Shown: positions 6,332 to 7,964 of the stretch, one piece after another
Layout: the number at the start of each line of letters is the position of its first letter
Numbering within the stretch: the stretch's first letter is position 1
Assembly: GCA_030431165.1 (NCBI GenBank)
Contig: JAUIJQ010000125.1
Span: 1-7,964 of the forward strand
Source of the DNA: Rhodothermia bacterium
Lineage (GTDB): Bacteria; Bacteroidota; Rhodothermia; Rhodothermales; JABDKH01
Direction: 5' to 3'
Length of the DNA stretch: 7,964 nucleotides
Program-made: the position numbers and the translations under genes
The notes under the pieces: generated by a model
What the model was told of the DNA's origin: nothing
Database searches by the model: none
What the model saw: the letters and a program-made list of their open reading frames with translations, nothing else

Positions 6332-6387
6332 GGGAGCAACGGTACGGGAGCATCGGTACGGCAGCGCCGGTACGGCAGCGTCTAAAC
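6332..6387. repeat. 14-bp tandem repeat in the dctQ/T9SS-gene divergent region
   Basis: The units are GGGAGCAACGGTAC (6332), GGGAGCATCGGTAC (6346), GGCAGCGCCGGTAC (6360) and the diverged GGCAGCGTCTAAAC (6374). Copies one and two differ at one base, copies two and three at three. Weaker versions lie on both sides: CGCGGCGTCTGTTC (6318-6331) and CGGAGCGCCAAACA (6388-6401). The array is non-coding: it lies between the dctQ start (6260) and the next gene's start (6453). The 14-bp period would also break any frame. Function is unknown; a set of binding sites or a slippage-generated minisatellite are both possible. Confidence 0.8.
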
Positions 6388-6452
6388 CGGAGCGCCAAAC
6401 ATCCGATACCTGACGTGGACAACCTTCAGTACACCGTCCCAGATTGACCCGA

Positions 6453-7376
6453 ATGACAACCGATTACACACCAACGGCGGCAAAGGGCCTCCGCGTGATT
6501 CTGCGCGCCTGCCTTTTCGTCCTCAGTGCCGGATTGGTAACAACCGCCAGCGCCCAGAACGGGTGGAGCGAGTTGGAGTATGGAAGCGACGTACCGGCCA
6601 CGCTGAACGCGGCCCTCGACCTTACCGAAGTAGACTTTTCGTCGATCAGTGGATCGCTATCGTTTAGCGGAGACGTCGACATGTACCGAATCTGGATTGG
6701 ACAGCCCGAGCAGTTCTCGGTCACAACAGCGATCAATTCGGGTACGCACACCGACACACGGGTATTCCTGTTCAGGGAAGATGGATCGGGCATTGCATAC
6801 AACGACGATATCCCCGGAGACTCGCTCGGACACTCCGGCCTCGTTCCCGACTCGCTGGGACTGACAGAAACCGGCGTCTACTACCTCGCAATTACGATGT
6901 ACGAAATGATCGCGCTCGACGCCGACAGCGCGGAGATATTCGAAGACCCGAGAGACTACGGGCCGAAGTGGAACCGAACCAACCACGCCGTAACCGACAA
7001 CCCCCTCGCATACTGGCATCTCAGGGGTGACGGCGGATTACCCGAAGGTACCTACCGGATGACGCTGACGGGCAACGCCGTGTACGTTGGTACCGAGTCG
7101 TTCTTCGCTAATGGCGCAGACCTCTCCGACGCGTATCCGAACCCGTTTCGATCGAGCACGCAGATTGACTTCTCGACAGATCAACCACAACACGTGGAGG
7201 CTGCGGTGTTTGACCTGCTCGGTCGCCGCGTGATGACCGTGTTTAACGGCCTGGCATCGGGAAGAACGACCCTGCGCATCGGGGCGTCAGAACACGCGCT
7301 TGCTCCGGGTACGTATTTCGTTCGCGTGAGAAGCGAATCGGGGATGGCAACCAGACTCATCACCGCCCTGGACTAG
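6453..7376 (+). CDS. T9SS-secreted protein with PPC-like beta-sandwich and C-terminal sorting domain
   Basis: This 307-residue protein is built for export. It has a signal peptide with a basic n-region (K11, R14, R18), a hydrophobic core at about 19-30 and a likely cleavage site ASA/QNG near 34. The central part (about 45-213) resembles bacterial pre-peptidase C-terminal (PPC) or similar beta-sandwich domains: GSLSFSGDVDMYRIWI (67-82), then TRVFLFREDGSGIAYNDD (102-119) and a strand ending GVYYLAI (131-137). The last 81 residues are a type A T9SS sorting domain: AYPNPFRSSTQI (227-238), VFDLLGRRV (252-260) and PGTYFVRV (285-292). The cargo would cross the outer membrane through the type IX system and be released or attached at the surface. 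No catalytic domain is recognisable, so its activity is unknown. ATG at 6453 is preferred over an in-frame TTG at 6444. No clear promoter is visible upstream. Confidence 0.85.
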   Translation: MTTDYTPTAAKGLRVILRACLFVLSAGLVTTASAQNGWSELEYGSDVPATLNAALDLTEVDFSSISGSLSFSGDVDMYRIWIGQPEQFSVTTAINSGTHTDTRVFLFREDGSGIAYNDDIPGDSLGHSGLVPDSLGLTETGVYYLAITMYEMIALDADSAEIFEDPRDYGPKWNRTNHAVTDNPLAYWHLRGDGGLPEGTYRMTLTGNAVYVGTESFFANGADLSDAYPNPFRSSTQIDFSTDQPQHVEAAVFDLLGRRVMTVFNGLASGRTTLRIGASEHALAPGTYFVRVRSESGMATRLITALD

Positions 7377-7424
7377 GACCGTTGCAGGCGGACCGCGTAG
7401 CAATAGTCGATCCGCGGAGGGTCG

Positions 7425-7964
7425 TTAGTCCTTTTCTGCCGCGTCGTCGTCCTTCCCGGCGTACCGCGCCGCGCGCTTTTCGACGCCTTCGTCTTCGTCG
7501 CGCGACCGCCAGTATTCGAGACGTTCGCGAATCCGAATCTCGTAGCCAACTTCAGACGGCATGTAGAAGTACGTGCCCTGCATTTCGTTCGGCAGATACT
7601 GCTGCGCTACGTAGTGGTTGTGATAGGCGTGCGGGTACAAGTAGCCTTCCCCATGCCCAAGGCCTTTTGCATCGCGGTTTGCGTCTTTCAGGTGGTTTGG
7701 GACATCACGCGTGGCTTCTTCGCGAACGTGACTGAGGGCGTCGAAGTACGACAGCGTTGTGTTCGACTTCGGCGCGCAGGCCAGGTACAGGCAGCACTCT
7801 GCCAGGTGAAACTGCCCTTCGGGTAATCCGACATAGTCGAACGCGGATGCGGCAGCGGTTGCCACCTGAAGGGCTCTCGGATCAGCCAGCCCAACGTCCT
7901 CGGCGGCGAATATCAGCATACGGCGAAAGATGAAGCGGGGGTCTTCACCGGCGTACACCATGCG
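7425..7964 (-). CDS. rarA: Replication-associated recombination protein RarA/MgsA, C-terminal part (partial)
   Basis: RarA is an AAA+ ATPase related to clamp loaders and eukaryotic WRNIP1, acting at stalled or broken replication forks. Only the last 179 residues are visible; the ATPase domain lies beyond the right edge, as the frame stays open to base 7964. The visible part is the family's helical tetramerisation region with its conserved blocks: GEDPRFIFRRMLIFAAEDVGL, ADPRAL, LAECCLYLACAPKSN, VPNHLKDAN and GHGEGYLYPHAYHNHYVAQQYLP (given here in part by key words). The methionine at 7961 is internal, because the preceding codon continues into the family sequence. An acidic/basic hydrophilic tail ends the protein (DDDAAEKD). 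It converges with the T9SS cargo gene across 48 bases that hold only weak 5-bp dyads and no T-rich terminator. Confidence 0.94.
   Translation of the reverse strand, partial: RMVYAGEDPRFIFRRMLIFAAEDVGLADPRALQVATAAASAFDYVGLPEGQFHLAECCLYLACAPKSNTTLSYFDALSHVREEATRDVPNHLKDANRDAKGLGHGEGYLYPHAYHNHYVAQQYLPNEMQGTYFYMPSEVGYEIRIRERLEYWRSRDEDEGVEKRAARYAGKDDDAAEKD

Noticed and set aside
6261..6422. Open extension of the dctQ frame upstream of the chosen start
   Set aside because: It would encode an Arg/Cys-rich leader read through the 14-bp tandem repeats and two dyads; DctQ similarity begins at MTRIEAIIER (ATG 6260).
7388..7417. Possible hairpin between the T9SS cargo gene and rarA (GCGGA/TCCGC or CCGCG/CGCGG)
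   Set aside because: The stems are only 5 bp with loops of 15-18 bases and no T tract follows on either strand, so it is not supportable as a terminator.
1..7964. CRISPR arrays, insertion sequences, tRNA/rRNA genes, toxin-antitoxin or defence genes
   Set aside because: No direct repeats with regular spacers, transposase motifs, cloverleaf-like sequences or short paired toxin-like genes were found. The tandem arrays at 5686 and 6332 have no spacers.

Overview
The window looks like an ordinary chromosomal segment of a GC-rich member of the Bacteroidota, most likely of the Rhodothermales type. The main reason is the gene at 6453-7376, which ends in a type IX secretion (T9SS) C-terminal sorting domain, a hallmark of this phylum. 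High GC content, weak or absent Shine-Dalgarno sequences and a TRAP transporter like those of marine heterotrophs fit that placement. The lineage is an inference from gene content.

Layout from left to right. Positions 1-39 hold the last codons of a gene that enters from the left, followed by a strong intrinsic terminator (62-94). Next is a secreted LolA-like protein (200-925, +), closed by a second strong hairpin terminator (976-1011). It converges with a SpoU/TrmH-family RNA 2'-O-methyltransferase (1015-1815, -). A 166-bp divergent region separates that gene from a three-gene + strand operon with overlapping ends: a TakP-like TRAP solute-binding lipoprotein (1982-3085), a LOG-family nucleotide phosphoribohydrolase (3082-3639) and an alpha/beta hydrolase of the phospholipase/carboxylesterase family (3632-4324). 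This operon converges with a - strand pair encoding the two TRAP membrane subunits, dctQ (5667-6260) then dctM (4348-5670), joined by an ATGA overlap. A divergent 192-bp region with a 14-bp tandem repeat and two short dyads leads to the T9SS cargo protein (6453-7376, +). The window ends inside rarA (7425-7964, -), whose N-terminal half is off the right edge.

How the genes work together: the binding protein and the two permease subunits should form one tripartite, sodium-coupled TRAP transporter. The binding protein resembles TakP of Rhodobacter, so the likely substrates are 2-oxo acids such as pyruvate. Its genes are split between two convergent transcripts. The LOG protein and the hydrolase appear to be co-translated with the binding protein but have no obvious part in transport. 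The other genes (LolA-like, TrmH, T9SS cargo, RarA) look like unrelated neighbours.

I found no mobile element, CRISPR array, RNA gene, defence system or clearly new gene system. The observations most worth a second look are regulatory or structural: a near-consensus promoter framed by a perfect 10-bp inverted repeat upstream of the binding-protein gene, a 14-bp tandem repeat upstream of dctQ, a 15-bp tandem repeat coding for the tail of DctQ, and the split arrangement of the TRAP genes.
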